From Paraburkholderia sp. CNPSo 3274 (lineage in GTDB: Bacteria; Pseudomonadota; Gammaproteobacteria; Burkholderiales; Burkholderiaceae), in NCBI RefSeq assembly GCF_024206475.1, contig NZ_JAMBPR010000026.1:46265-110264 (forward strand): 64,000 bases of DNA, read 5' to 3'. Both the position numbers and the translations under genes were made by a program. The notes under the pieces were generated by a model. The model searched no databases and had not been told where the DNA came from. It saw only the letters and a program-made list of their open reading frames with translations. Below are positions 1 to 8,327 of the stretch, piece by piece; within the stretch, counting starts at the first letter, position 1, and each line of letters opens with the position of its first letter.

Positions 1-675
1 CTCGCGCGTCGCCACGACGTGCGCGTGCTCTTCCTCAACGCGAGCACGCAGTCGCTCATCCAGCGCTTCTCGGAAACGCGACGCCGCCATCCCCTCTCGG
101 GCTCCGCCGCGCACGATGCGAACGTGGGCATGCTCAAGTCACTTGAAGAAGCGATCGAGCACGAGCGCGAACTCGTCTCTAACCTCGCCGAATTCGGCCA
201 TCAGGTCGACACGAGCAACCTGAGCTCCAACGCGCTGCGCCAGTGGGTGAAGGTGTTCGTCGGAGGCGAGCGCGGCTCGCTCATGCTCACGTTCGAATCG
301 TTCGGCTTCAAGCGCGGCGTGCCGCTCGACGCGGACCTCGTGTTCGACGTGCGCACGCTGCCGAACCCGCATTACGACGCCCGCCTGCGGCCGCTCACCG
401 GGCTCGATCAGCCCGTGATCGACTTTCTGAATGCGCAACCGGCCGTCCACGAAATGATCGACGATGTCTACGCGTTCGTCGCGAAGTGGCTGCCGCATTT
501 TCGCGCCGACAACCGCAGCTATCTCACCGTTGCGATTGGCTGCACGGGCGGACAGCATCGATCGGTGTACATCGCCCAAACGCTCGCCGCGCGCTTCGCC
601 GCCGAGTCGAACGTTATCGTGCGTCACCGCGACGCGCCTCTCGATGTCGGAGAGTCGTCACGGCTGATCGCCTAA
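1..675 (+). CDS. rapZ: RNase adapter protein RapZ (5' end outside window)
   Basis: C-terminal ~224 codons of RapZ/YvcJ, a nucleotide-binding protein that in enterobacteria controls GlmS synthesis by delivering the sRNA GlmZ to RNase E. The frame is open from base 1, so the N-terminal P-loop half lies outside the window. Diagnostic motifs are FSETRRRHPLS near the left edge, FDVRTLPNPHY, and the family signature GCTGGQHRSVY close to the C-terminus. In this family of bacteria the gene normally follows hprK and ptsN, so an HPr kinase gene is expected just upstream. That would link to the ptsH/ptsI genes at 53.7-55.9 kb. Identity is secure. Whether it acts through a GlmZ-like RNA here is unknown. 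Confidence 0.96.
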   Translation, partial: LARRHDVRVLFLNASTQSLIQRFSETRRRHPLSGSAAHDANVGMLKSLEEAIEHERELVSNLAEFGHQVDTSNLSSNALRQWVKVFVGGERGSLMLTFESFGFKRGVPLDADLVFDVRTLPNPHYDARLRPLTGLDQPVIDFLNAQPAVHEMIDDVYAFVAKWLPHFRADNRSYLTVAIGCTGGQHRSVYIAQTLAARFAAESNVIVRHRDAPLDVGESSRLIA

Positions 676-717
676 CCGGCTGCGCATCGCGCGGCCCTTA
701 ACCGAAAGCGTTGCGCC

Positions 718-1353
718 ATGTCCTCGTCTCCTGCCGTGCTTGCCGATTTGCCGCTGTTCCCGCTGCATACGGTGCTGTTCCCCGGCGGCCTGCTGCCGCT
801 CAAGATCTTTGAAGCGCGATACCTGGACATGGCGAGCGAGTGCCTGCGCGAGCACACGCCGTTCGGCGTGTGTCTGCTCAAAAGCGGCGCGGAAGTCGCA
901 CAGCACGACGAGACCGCCGTGCCCGAACCCGTTGGCTGCCTCGCGCTCATCGAACAATGCGATGTCGAGACCGTCGGCATGCTGCACATCCAGGCTCACG
1001 GCACGCAGCGCTTTCATCTGCTCTCGCATCGCGTGGAAGCCGACGGCCTGCTCGTGGGCATGGCCGAACTGATCCCCGAAGATATCCCGCTAGAAGGCGG
1101 CAAACAGCTCGCGCAATTCGGCGCGTGTGCGGAAGTCCTCGAGCGCATCATCGCGACAATCCGCGAGCGCGGCCCCGCGAGCCTGCCGTTTGCGGAGCCG
1201 TTCCGCTTCGACGATCCCTCGTGGGTATCGAACCGTCTGGCCGAGGTGCTGCCGATCGCGCTGCGCGCGCGTCAGAAACTCATGGAGTTGAACGACGCGG
1301 GCGCGCGTATCGAAATCGTGCATCACTACATGCAGCAGCATCAGTTGCTTTGA
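718..1353 (+). CDS. LON peptidase substrate-binding domain protein
   Basis: A 211-residue stand-alone LON N-terminal domain, with LPLFPLHTVLFPGGLLPLKI at the start followed by FEARYLDM. No ATPase or protease domain follows, so it is not Lon itself. Such short proteins are common in proteobacteria and their role is undefined; substrate recognition or a ubiquitin-ligase-like adapter has been suggested. The ATG at 718 follows the rapZ stop by 42 bases, so co-transcription with rapZ is possible. The stop codon lies in the first copy of an 11-bp triple repeat. Confidence 0.9.
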   Translation: MSSSPAVLADLPLFPLHTVLFPGGLLPLKIFEARYLDMASECLREHTPFGVCLLKSGAEVAQHDETAVPEPVGCLALIEQCDVETVGMLHIQAHGTQRFHLLSHRVEADGLLVGMAELIPEDIPLEGGKQLAQFGACAEVLERIIATIRERGPASLPFAEPFRFDDPSWVSNRLAEVLPIALRARQKLMELNDAGARIEIVHHYMQQHQLL

Positions 1354-1382
1354 TGCCGCGTTGATGCCGCGTTGATGCCGCT
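1351..1382. repeat. 11-bp tandem repeat, three copies
   Basis: TGATGCCGCGT occurs at 1351 and 1362, and again at 1373 with its last bases changed. It begins on the stop codon of the LON-domain gene and lies in the short convergent gap before mutY. Each copy carries TGA, so repeat number does not alter the protein end. Confidence 0.8.
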
Positions 1383-1393
1383 CTCACGCTGAC

Positions 1394-2527
1394 TCAGATC
1401 AGCGGTCCACGCAAACCGTCGAGCAACTTGCGCACCGGCGCGGGCACGCCATACGCGTCGAGATTGCCGAGCGGCACCCATGCGGTCTGGCCATCGTTGG
1501 CTTCCAGCGGCGCGGCATTGCGCTTGAGTTCGATCACGCGCGGCTCGATGTCGAGCTTGAAATGCGTGAACGTATGCGTGAGCGGCATGAGCGCGGAGCT
1601 TGACGCCGCGTGCTCTTGTGTCACGCCGAAGTCGCGCGCGCGCTCGGCGAGCGCGGGTTCGTCCGCGGCTTCGGGCAAGCTCCATAGTCCGCCCCAGATA
1701 CCCGATGGCGGGCGCTTCTCCAACATGACTGCATCGCCGTCGAGCAGCACGAGCATGCACGTGCCCCGCGTGGGCACGGCCTTCTTCGGGCGCGCGGCGG
1801 GCAGTTCGCGCTGACGTCCCGTCGTCTTCGCCACGCAGTCGTCAGCGAACGGGCAGCGCGCGCAGTCGGGCTTGCCGCGCCCGCACAGCGTCGCGCCAAG
1901 ATCCATCAAGCCTTGCGTGTAGGCGCTCACGTCGGCGTCGCTCGCTTTGGGACCCGGCACGAGCGTTTCGGCGAGCGTCCACATCGCATTCTCCACGCGC
2001 TTTTCGCCAGGAAAGCCTTCCACGCCGAACACGCGCGCGAGCACGCGTTTCACGTTGCCGTCCAGGATCGTCGCGCGCGCGCCGAACGCGAACGACGCGA
2101 TCGCCGCCGCCGTCGAACGGCCGATGCCGGGCAATTCCGCGAGCGCCTCGACGGTCGACGGAAACGTGCCGCCGTGGGTTTGAGCCACGACCTGCGCGCA
2201 GCGGTGCAGATTGCGCGCGCGCGAGTAATAGCCGAGGCCGGCCCAGAGCGCCATCACGTCGTCGTCGGGCGCCGCGGCGAGCGCATCGACCTTGGGAAAA
2301 CGCTCGAGAAAACGCCCGTAGTACGGAATCACGGTCGAGACCTGGGTCTGCTGCAGCATGATCTCCGAGAGCCAGATGCGATACGGGTCGCGTGTGTTCT
2401 GCCACGGCAGGTCGTGACGGCCATGCTCGCGCTGCCAGGCGATCAGGCGCGGCGCGAAACCGGTGAGCAGTTCAACGGGATAAGCGCCAGCCGGTAGCGG
2501 CGCGGAAGTGGACGAAGTTCGGTACAT
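1394..2527 (-). CDS. mutY: A/G-specific adenine DNA glycosylase MutY
   Basis: Removes adenine mispaired with 8-oxoguanine in base-excision repair. The 377-residue protein shows the helix-hairpin-helix and catalytic region (LPGIGRSTAAAIASFAFG, then ILDGNVKRVLARVFG), the iron-sulfur cluster cysteines (CGRGKPDCARCPFADDC), and a C-terminal NUDIX-like domain that reads the 8-oxoG strand (MLEKRPPSGIWGGLWSLPE). It starts 15 bases after mutM ends on the same strand, forming a GO-repair operon. Length is typical. The start is the first ATG of the frame; the next in-frame methionine is well inside the conserved domain. Confidence 0.97.
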   Translation of the reverse strand: MYRTSSTSAPLPAGAYPVELLTGFAPRLIAWQREHGRHDLPWQNTRDPYRIWLSEIMLQQTQVSTVIPYYGRFLERFPKVDALAAAPDDDVMALWAGLGYYSRARNLHRCAQVVAQTHGGTFPSTVEALAELPGIGRSTAAAIASFAFGARATILDGNVKRVLARVFGVEGFPGEKRVENAMWTLAETLVPGPKASDADVSAYTQGLMDLGATLCGRGKPDCARCPFADDCVAKTTGRQRELPAARPKKAVPTRGTCMLVLLDGDAVMLEKRPPSGIWGGLWSLPEAADEPALAERARDFGVTQEHAASSSALMPLTHTFTHFKLDIEPRVIELKRNAAPLEANDGQTAWVPLGNLDAYGVPAPVRKLLDGLRGPLI

Positions 2528-2542
2528 GGAAAAACCTGGCGC

Positions 2543-3373
2543 TCAGCGCTGGCAGCGCGGACAGAAATAAGTGGAACGCTGGCCCTGCACGATCTGCTTG
2601 ATCGGCGTGCCGCACACGCGGCAGGGTTGGCCCGCGCGGTCATAAACGAAGTATTCGAGCTGGAAATAGCCGCTTTCGCCGTTGCTGCCGACGAAGTCGC
2701 GCAGCGTGCTGCCGCCCTTCTCGATGGCCGAGGCGAGCACGGCGCGCACGGCGTCCGCGAGGAGTTCGTAACGCGCAAGCGAAACGCGGCCTGCCGGGGT
2801 CGTCGGCCGGATGCCGGCGCGGAACAAACTCTCCGATGCGTAGATATTGCCAACGCCCACCACGATATCGCCCGCGAGCAGCGCCTGCTTGACCGCGACC
2901 TTGCGGCCGCGTGTCTCGCGAAAAAGCAGCGCGCCGTCGAAGGCCGGCGTGAACGGTTCGATGCCGAGCCCCGCCAGCAGCGGATGGCCGAGCACGTCGC
3001 CGGCCTCGCGCGGGTGCCAGAGCACGGCGCCGAAACGGCGCGGGTCGCGAAAGCGCAGCGTGAAGTCGTCGAACAACCAGTCGATGTGATCGTGCTTCTC
3101 CGCGGCAGGCGGCTTCGGCAGATTGCGCAGCACGCGCAGCGTGCCGGTCATGCCCAGGTGGACAATGAACCAGCCCTCGTCGACCTCGAACAGCAAATAT
3201 TTGCCGCGCCGCCCGACGGAACGTATCGTGCGTCCGCGCAGTGTGCGCGCGAGCGTGGCGGGCACCGGCCAGCGCAATGCGGGGTTGCGCACCTCCACAC
3301 GCTCAACGCGGCGGCCCGCGACCCACGGTTCGATCCCCCTTCGGGTAACCTCAACTTCTGGCAACTCTGGCAT
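2543..3373 (-). CDS. mutM: Formamidopyrimidine-DNA glycosylase MutM (Fpg)
   Basis: Bifunctional glycosylase/AP lyase that excises 8-oxoguanine and formamidopyrimidines. At 276 residues it begins MPELPEVEVTRRG, giving the catalytic N-terminal proline after methionine removal. It ends with the C-terminal zinc finger (C-x2-C in CRVCG, then CPRCQR). It is the first gene of a mutM-mutY operon and is divergent from the TPR gene at 3505, so both promoters should lie in 3374-3504. Confidence 0.97.
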   Translation of the reverse strand: MPELPEVEVTRRGIEPWVAGRRVERVEVRNPALRWPVPATLARTLRGRTIRSVGRRGKYLLFEVDEGWFIVHLGMTGTLRVLRNLPKPPAAEKHDHIDWLFDDFTLRFRDPRRFGAVLWHPREAGDVLGHPLLAGLGIEPFTPAFDGALLFRETRGRKVAVKQALLAGDIVVGVGNIYASESLFRAGIRPTTPAGRVSLARYELLADAVRAVLASAIEKGGSTLRDFVGSNGESGYFQLEYFVYDRAGQPCRVCGTPIKQIVQGQRSTYFCPRCQR

Positions 3374-3430
3374 GTCTGGCGGCCTGATTCGGATGCTGGT
3401 CCGGGTTGGTCTGCAACTTGCGTAAACGTG

Positions 3431-3457
3431 TGTGCGCGTTGTGCGCGTTGTGCGCGT
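3431..3457. repeat. 9-bp tandem repeat, three copies, in the mutM/TPR divergent promoter region
   Basis: TGTGCGCGT is repeated exactly three times head to tail at 3431, 3440 and 3449. A TACAAT -10-like hexamer sits at 3474-3479, in the right place for the TPR gene, but no convincing -35 is present at 16-18 bp. Changes in repeat number would alter promoter spacing in this 131-bp divergent region. Confidence 0.7.
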
Positions 3458-3504
3458 ATTGTAGCCAGCGCGTTACAATCGACCGAAACATTCGACGGAA
3501 TTCC

Positions 3505-5340
3505 ATGGAACTGTCTTTCGTTAAGCTGTTCGCGAAGCGTCACGCGACGCCCCGCGTGCCTGCCGCCTTTGCGCCTCGCCTTGTTGGCGCCGCGGTTCTC
3601 GCCGCCTGGGCGCTGACCACGTCGAGCGCGTATGCGCAGGATCCGTCCCCCGACACGGACGACACTTCCGTCACCATGCCGGACGCGTTCGGTCCCGCCT
3701 CACCCGACGAGAAGAAGGATCTCCCGAGCGTTCCGCTGTCGAGCCAGATCGTCTTCCAGGTGCTCGCCGCGGAAATCGCGCTGCAGCGCGACCAGCCTGC
3801 ACCCGCCTTTCAAACGTATCTCGCGCTCTCGCGCGACACGCACGACCCGCGCATGGCGCAGCGCGCGACCGAAATCGCGCTCGCGGCGCAAAGCCCGTCT
3901 GACGCCCTGACTGCGGTCCAGCTCTGGCAGCAGTACGCGCCCGATTCCGAGCGCGCGGCGCAACTCGACGCTTCGCTGCTCGTGCTCTCCGGCAAGCCCG
4001 ACGACGCCCAGCCGCTGCTCGCGCAAGAACTGGCGAAAGTACCGGCCGACAGCCGCGGCCAGGCAATCCTCTCGCTGCAGCTTCTGCTTTCTCGCGGCCC
4101 CAATCGCGTGGGCGGCCTGAACGTGCTCAAAACGCTGCTCAAGGACGACATGAACCGTCCCGAGGCACAGCTCGCGATCGGCCGCCAGCAACTGCTCGCC
4201 GACGACGTGCCCGGCGCGCGCAAGTCCTTCGAGCAGGCGCTCGCGCTCAAGCCCGACTACCTGCCCGCCGCGCTGATGCTCGCGCAGATGGGGCCGGAGG
4301 AGCGCGCCGAAGGCATTGCGTCGATCGAAAAGTACGTCCAGCAGAATCCGAAGTCGCGCGAAGGCCGGCTTGCTCTCGCGCAAACCTATCTCGCCTCCGA
4401 CCGCCTCGATGACGCGCAAAAGCAGTTTGAGATCCTGCACAAGGACAACGCGACTGACCTGATGCCGCTGATGGCGCTCGCGCTCATCAGCGTGCAGCAA
4501 AAGAAGCTCGACGCCGCGCAGAAGTATCTGACGCAATACGCGCAAATTGCCGAGAAGAATCCGGCCGCCGACCCCGGTCAGGCCTATATCTACCTTGCGC
4601 AACTGTCGGTCGAGCAGAAGGACGACGCCGGTGCGCAGAAGTGGCTCGACAAGATCCAGCCCAACAGCCAGCAGTACGTGCCGGCCCAGATCACGCGCGC
4701 GCAGATCCTGGACAAGGAAGGCAAGACCGACGACGCGCGCCGCCAGCTCGCGAGCATTCAGGCCGACGATCCGCGCGACCAGGCGCTGATCGCGCGCACC
4801 GACGCCGCGATCCTGTTCGACGCGAAACGCTACCCGGAGGCCGAGGCACGGCTTGCGAAGGCGACCGCCGACTTTCCGGACGACCCGGACCTCACCTATG
4901 ACTACGCGATGGCTGCGGAAAAAACCGGCCATTACGACGTCATGGAAGCGCAACTGCGCAAGCTGATCAAGACGCAACCCGACAATCCGCAGGCCTACAA
5001 CGCGCTCGGATACTCGCTCGCGGACCGCAATCAGCGCCTGCAGGAAGCCGACAAACTGGTGGAAAAAGCCTCGGCGCTCGCACCGGACGACGCGTTCATC
5101 ATGGACAGCGTGGGCTGGGTGAAATTCCGCCTGGGCGACAACGCCGACGCAATCAAACTCTTGCGCAAGGCCTACAGCCTCCAGCCGAACGCGGAAATCG
5201 GCGCGCATCTCGGCGAAGTGCTCTGGAAAAACGGCGACCAGGACGGCGCACGCGCCGCGTGGCGCGAGGCCCGCAAGCTCGAACCCGACAACGACACGCT
5301 CCTGAAGACGCTCAAGCGCCTCCAGGTCAACGATCTCTGA
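3505..5340 (+). CDS. Tetratricopeptide repeat protein, exported
   Basis: A 611-residue TPR protein. The N-terminus has a basic stretch then a hydrophobic segment ending in TTSSAYAQD, fitting a signal peptide cleaved near residue 45, so the repeats should be periplasmic or outer-membrane associated. TPR-like helices run through the rest, clearest in the last 150 residues (NPQAYNALGYSLADRN, DAFIMDSVGWVKFRLGD). The ATG at 3505 is chosen over an upstream in-frame codon because the extra residues are cysteine-rich, repeat-encoded and unlike a signal peptide. Its stop overlaps the lolB start (TGATG), indicating translational coupling; such TPR proteins commonly precede lolB in Burkholderiaceae. Specific function is unknown. 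Confidence 0.88.
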   Translation: MELSFVKLFAKRHATPRVPAAFAPRLVGAAVLAAWALTTSSAYAQDPSPDTDDTSVTMPDAFGPASPDEKKDLPSVPLSSQIVFQVLAAEIALQRDQPAPAFQTYLALSRDTHDPRMAQRATEIALAAQSPSDALTAVQLWQQYAPDSERAAQLDASLLVLSGKPDDAQPLLAQELAKVPADSRGQAILSLQLLLSRGPNRVGGLNVLKTLLKDDMNRPEAQLAIGRQQLLADDVPGARKSFEQALALKPDYLPAALMLAQMGPEERAEGIASIEKYVQQNPKSREGRLALAQTYLASDRLDDAQKQFEILHKDNATDLMPLMALALISVQQKKLDAAQKYLTQYAQIAEKNPAADPGQAYIYLAQLSVEQKDDAGAQKWLDKIQPNSQQYVPAQITRAQILDKEGKTDDARRQLASIQADDPRDQALIARTDAAILFDAKRYPEAEARLAKATADFPDDPDLTYDYAMAAEKTGHYDVMEAQLRKLIKTQPDNPQAYNALGYSLADRNQRLQEADKLVEKASALAPDDAFIMDSVGWVKFRLGDNADAIKLLRKAYSLQPNAEIGAHLGEVLWKNGDQDGARAAWREARKLEPDNDTLLKTLKRLQVNDL

Positions 5341-6002
5341 TGGCAGATTTTTTCACTTCGTTTTCCCCCAAGGCCCTCCCCGTTGCGCGCGCCGCCCGCT
5401 TGGTACGGCGCGCGTCGCTCGGCGCAGCGGCGGCTGCGCTCCTCGTGCTCACGGGCTGCGCAACGCAACAACCGCCGCGCCAGCCGTCCACCTCGAACGC
5501 CACGACCTCGCTCACTACGCAGACGAACCGCGCCTACCACGGCCGCTTCGCCGTGCAGTACGTCGACCAGAACGGTCAGCAGCGCAACGCGTACGGCAAC
5601 TTCGACTGGCACGAGACCGATTCGACGGTGACGCTGCAACTGCTCAATCCGCTCGGCCAAACGCTCGCGCTCGTGACTTCCGCGCCGTCGCAAGCCACGC
5701 TGGAACTGCCTAACCGCCAGCCGCTCACGGCCGACAACGTGAGTACGCTCATGCAGCAGGCGCTCGGCTTCGCACTGCCCGTGGAAGGGCTGCGTTATTG
5801 GCTGCAGCCTTCGGTCGCGCCCACCTCGCACGCGCGCACCACGCCCGACCCGCAGAATCCGCAGCGGCTTTCGCAGATCGAGCAGGACGGCTGGACCATC
5901 GATTACGTCGCCTTCTCGGACGCGCCGGCCACTGGCGTGAAGCGTGTCAATCTCACGCGCGAAGAACCGCCGCTCCAGATCAAGCTCGTGCTCGACCAGT
6001 AA
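5340..6002 (+). CDS. lolB: Outer-membrane lipoprotein LolB
   Basis: Receives lipoproteins from LolA and inserts them in the outer membrane. The 220-residue product has a basic N-terminus, a hydrophobic stretch and the lipobox LTG-C followed by AT, so it is itself a lipoprotein. The body contains YHGRFAVQYVDQNGQQRNAYGNFDW and LQLLNPLGQTLA, typical of the LolB beta-barrel fold. The ATG at 5340 overlaps the TGA of the TPR gene. An upstream in-frame start would put 27 non-hydrophobic residues before the signal peptide, so it is rejected. ispE follows after 80 bases. Confidence 0.93.
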   Translation: MADFFTSFSPKALPVARAARLVRRASLGAAAAALLVLTGCATQQPPRQPSTSNATTSLTTQTNRAYHGRFAVQYVDQNGQQRNAYGNFDWHETDSTVTLQLLNPLGQTLALVTSAPSQATLELPNRQPLTADNVSTLMQQALGFALPVEGLRYWLQPSVAPTSHARTTPDPQNPQRLSQIEQDGWTIDYVAFSDAPATGVKRVNLTREEPPLQIKLVLDQ

Positions 6003-6082
6003 GCGGGCCGGTTACTGTCTCTCATCAGCAATATCTGGCCGGCACGCGCCGGCCAGGATCCAGGCATCATCCCAAGAGCATC

Positions 6083-6985
6083 ATGATCGAAACCCAGGAC
6101 TCGCTGCGCGACTGCCTAGCGCCCGCGAAACTCAATCTCTTCCTGCACATCACGAGCCGCCGTCCCAATGGCTATCACGATCTGCAGACCGTGTTCCAGT
6201 TGCTCGACTGGGGCGACACGTTGCATTTCACGCGCCGCCGGGACGGCCGCATCACGCGCACGGTAGAAGTGGAAGGCGTACCGGCCGAGCACGACCTCAC
6301 CGTGCGCGCCGCGACGCTGCTCAAGGAGCACACGGGCACAAGCGAGGGTGTCGAGATCGATATCGAAAAGCGTCTGCCGATGGGCGCGGGTCTCGGCGGC
6401 GGCAGCTCCGACGCAGCCACGACGCTGCTCGCGCTCAACCGTCTCTGGAAGCTCAACCTGCAGCGCGAGGAATTGCAGGCGCTCGCACTCGAGCTGGGCG
6501 CGGACGTGCCCTTCTTTGTGTTCGGGAAAAATGCGTTCGCGGAGGGTGTTGGAGAAGCATTGGAGGCTGTACAATTGCCCCCGCGTCATTTTTTGGTCGT
6601 GACGCCGCGGGTTCATGTTCCTACTGCTGAGATTTTTTCCGAAAAATCGTTGACAAGGGACACAAAGGCCTGCACAATAGCAGTCTTTCTTGCACAGCAT
6701 GCAGCGCAGAACGGATGGCCAGACAATTTTGGCCATAACGATATGCAAGCGGTTGTCGCAGGAAAATACGCGGAAGTAGCGCAGGTGCTTCAATGGTTTG
6801 GGAGTATCCCAAACAGCATCGCACCAGCGCGGATGACCGGATCGGGTGCCAGCGTTTTTGCAGCATTCGCCAGTCGGTCCGAAGCAGAATCGGCACAAGT
6901 CAAACTGCTTGCGGAACAACCGGACTGGAGAAGCGCGGTAGCCTCGAGTCTGAATACGCATCCACTCTTCGCTTTCGCGGCATAG
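6083..6985 (+). CDS. ispE: 4-diphosphocytidyl-2-C-methyl-D-erythritol kinase IspE
   Basis: GHMP-family kinase of the MEP isoprenoid pathway that phosphorylates CDP-ME. It is 300 residues long, with the N-terminal APAKLNLFLHI, the ATP-binding glycine loop LPMGAGLGGGSSDAATTL, and the C-terminal MTGSGASVFAAF. The ATG at 6083 is used; upstream in-frame sequence overlaps lolB. From about base 6540 to the stop the composition shifts: codons ending in A or T become frequent, unlike the first half. That stretch contains a well-formed sigma70 promoter, so the shift may reflect constraint from regulatory DNA rather than transfer. The protein itself stays family-like throughout. Confidence 0.96.
   Translation: MIETQDSLRDCLAPAKLNLFLHITSRRPNGYHDLQTVFQLLDWGDTLHFTRRRDGRITRTVEVEGVPAEHDLTVRAATLLKEHTGTSEGVEIDIEKRLPMGAGLGGGSSDAATTLLALNRLWKLNLQREELQALALELGADVPFFVFGKNAFAEGVGEALEAVQLPPRHFLVVTPRVHVPTAEIFSEKSLTRDTKACTIAVFLAQHAAQNGWPDNFGHNDMQAVVAGKYAEVAQVLQWFGSIPNSIAPARMTGSGASVFAAFASRSEAESAQVKLLAEQPDWRSAVASSLNTHPLFAFAA
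6650..6678 (+). promoter_or_regulatory. Sigma70 promoter inside ispE, driving tRNA-Gln and prs
   Basis: A perfect TTGACA at 6650-6655 is followed by a 17-bp spacer and CACAAT (4 of 6 consensus) at 6673-6678, within ispE coding sequence. It points toward tRNA-Gln and prs. In enterobacteria prs is also transcribed from upstream DNA near ispE. The start site would be near 6685. Confidence 0.65.
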
Positions 6986-7035
6986 TTTTGCGTGGTTGAT
7001 CGTCCTACCGGTCGGCCAGGCTCGAAGTTGAGTGT

Positions 7036-7112
7036 AGGGGAGTCGCCAAGTTGGTCAAGGCACCGGATTTTGATTCCGGCATGCGAGGGTTCGAGTCCTT
7101 CCTCCCCTGCCA
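7036..7112 (+). tRNA. tRNA-Gln (anticodon UUG)
   Basis: A 77-nt cloverleaf including an encoded CCA. The acceptor arm AGGGGAG pairs with CTCCCCT, with discriminator G. The anticodon stem CCGGA/TCCGG encloses TTTTGAT, giving anticodon TTG. The T-loop reads GGGTTCGAGTCC. It lies between ispE and prs, a common position in Burkholderiaceae. Confidence 0.97.
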
Positions 7113-7201
7113 AAAATTTCAGGCAGTTCGCTCTGTGGGTTACCCAGGGCAGTTCGCCTAAGTAGTTCCTCTCGCCCCCCCAAGTCCGCAGCAGGTGCAT
7201 G

Positions 7202-8158
7202 ATGAGCAGCCATGACGGCCTGATGGTTTTTACTGGCAACGCAAATCCCGCGCTTGCCCAGGAAGTCGTCAAGATCCTCGGTATTCCCCTCGGCAAGGCT
7301 ATGGTTAGCCGCTTTTCCGACGGTGAAATCCAGGTCGAAATCCAGGAAAACGTGCGCGGCAAGGACGTCTTCGTCCTTCAGTCGACTTGCGCGCCGACCA
7401 ACGACAACCTGATGGAACTGATGATCATGGTCGATGCGCTCAAGCGCGCATCCGCAGGCCGGATCACCGCAGCTATCCCATACTTCGGCTATGCCCGCCA
7501 AGACCGCCGCCCCCGTTCGGCGCGCGTCGCCATCTCGGCGAAGGTCGTGGCGAACATGCTGGAAATCGCCGGCGTCGAGCGGATCATCACGATGGATCTG
7601 CACGCTGACCAGATCCAGGGCTTCTTCGATATTCCCGTCGACAACATCTACGCAACGCCCGTGCTGCTCGGCGATCTGCGCAAGCAGAATCACGAGAACC
7701 TGCTGGTCGTTTCGCCGGACGTCGGCGGCGTGGTGCGCGCCCGTGCGCTCGCCAAGCAACTGAATTGCGATCTCGCCATCATCGACAAGCGTCGTCCGAA
7801 GGCGAACGTCGCCGAAGTGATGAACATCATCGGTGAAGTCGAAGGCCGCACCTGCGTGATCATGGACGACATGGTCGACACCGCCGGCACGCTCTGCAAG
7901 GCCGCGCAAGTGCTGAAGGAACGCGGCGCGAAGAAGGTGTTCGCTTACGCCACGCACCCGGTTCTCTCGGGTGGCGCAGGCGAGCGTATCGCCGCTTCGG
8001 CTCTGGACGAACTGGTCGTGACCGACACGATTCCGCTGGGCACCGAAGCGCGTTCGTGCGCGAAGATCCGCTCGCTCACGAGCGCAGGACTTCTCGCCGA
8101 AACGTTCTCGCGTATCCGTCGCGGCGACTCGGTGATGTCGCTCTTCGCGGAAAGCTGA
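7202..8158 (+). CDS. prs: Ribose-phosphate pyrophosphokinase (PRPP synthetase)
   Basis: Makes PRPP from ribose-5-phosphate and ATP for nucleotide, histidine and tryptophan synthesis. The 318-residue protein is highly conserved: FTGNANPALA, the ATP-binding YARQDRRPR, the divalent-cation motif DLHADQIQGFF, and the PRPP loop DDMVDTAGTLC. Two adjacent ATG codons exist (7199 and 7202); the second gives the usual MSSHDGLMVF start, but either may be used. It lies 89 bases after tRNA-Gln and before rplY, and supplies PRPP to the pathway that includes hisC nearby. Confidence 0.98.
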   Translation: MSSHDGLMVFTGNANPALAQEVVKILGIPLGKAMVSRFSDGEIQVEIQENVRGKDVFVLQSTCAPTNDNLMELMIMVDALKRASAGRITAAIPYFGYARQDRRPRSARVAISAKVVANMLEIAGVERIITMDLHADQIQGFFDIPVDNIYATPVLLGDLRKQNHENLLVVSPDVGGVVRARALAKQLNCDLAIIDKRRPKANVAEVMNIIGEVEGRTCVIMDDMVDTAGTLCKAAQVLKERGAKKVFAYATHPVLSGGAGERIAASALDELVVTDTIPLGTEARSCAKIRSLTSAGLLAETFSRIRRGDSVMSLFAES

Positions 8159-8176
8159 CAAGAATTGACGCGCAAG

Positions 8177-8206
8177 GCGCGGTGTTCGCAAGAGCGCCGC
8201 GCTTTT
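8177..8206 (+). terminator. Probable intrinsic terminator after prs
   Basis: GCGCGG at 8177-8182 pairs with CCGCGC at 8197-8202, followed by TTTT. The stem is short and the loop is 14 nt, so termination may be partial and allow read-through to rplY. Confidence 0.5.
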
Positions 8207-8251
8207 GTACGTAATCGGCGCGAACGGACGAAGGTTCGCGCTGCATCGCTG

Positions 8252-8293
8252 GGGGCCCAAAGGCAGGCGTTCTGCTGAAAAGGCCCCGTTTTA
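8252..8293 (+). promoter_or_regulatory. Terminator-like hairpin in the rplY leader
   Basis: GGGGCC (8252-8257) pairs with GGCCCC (8282-8287), enclosing a smaller GCAG/CTGC hairpin, and is followed by GTTTTA. It ends 35 bases before the rplY start codon. It could be a second terminator for prs or a leader structure acting on rplY. Confidence 0.35.
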
Positions 8294-8327
8294 CTGCCTG
8301 GTCGCGGGCAGTGCAATGGAGAATCAA

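Noticed and set aside
3700..5208. 502-codon minus-strand frame opposite the TPR gene
   Set aside because: Antisense shadow caused by high GC; its composition is Arg/Val/Leu-rich without recognisable motifs.
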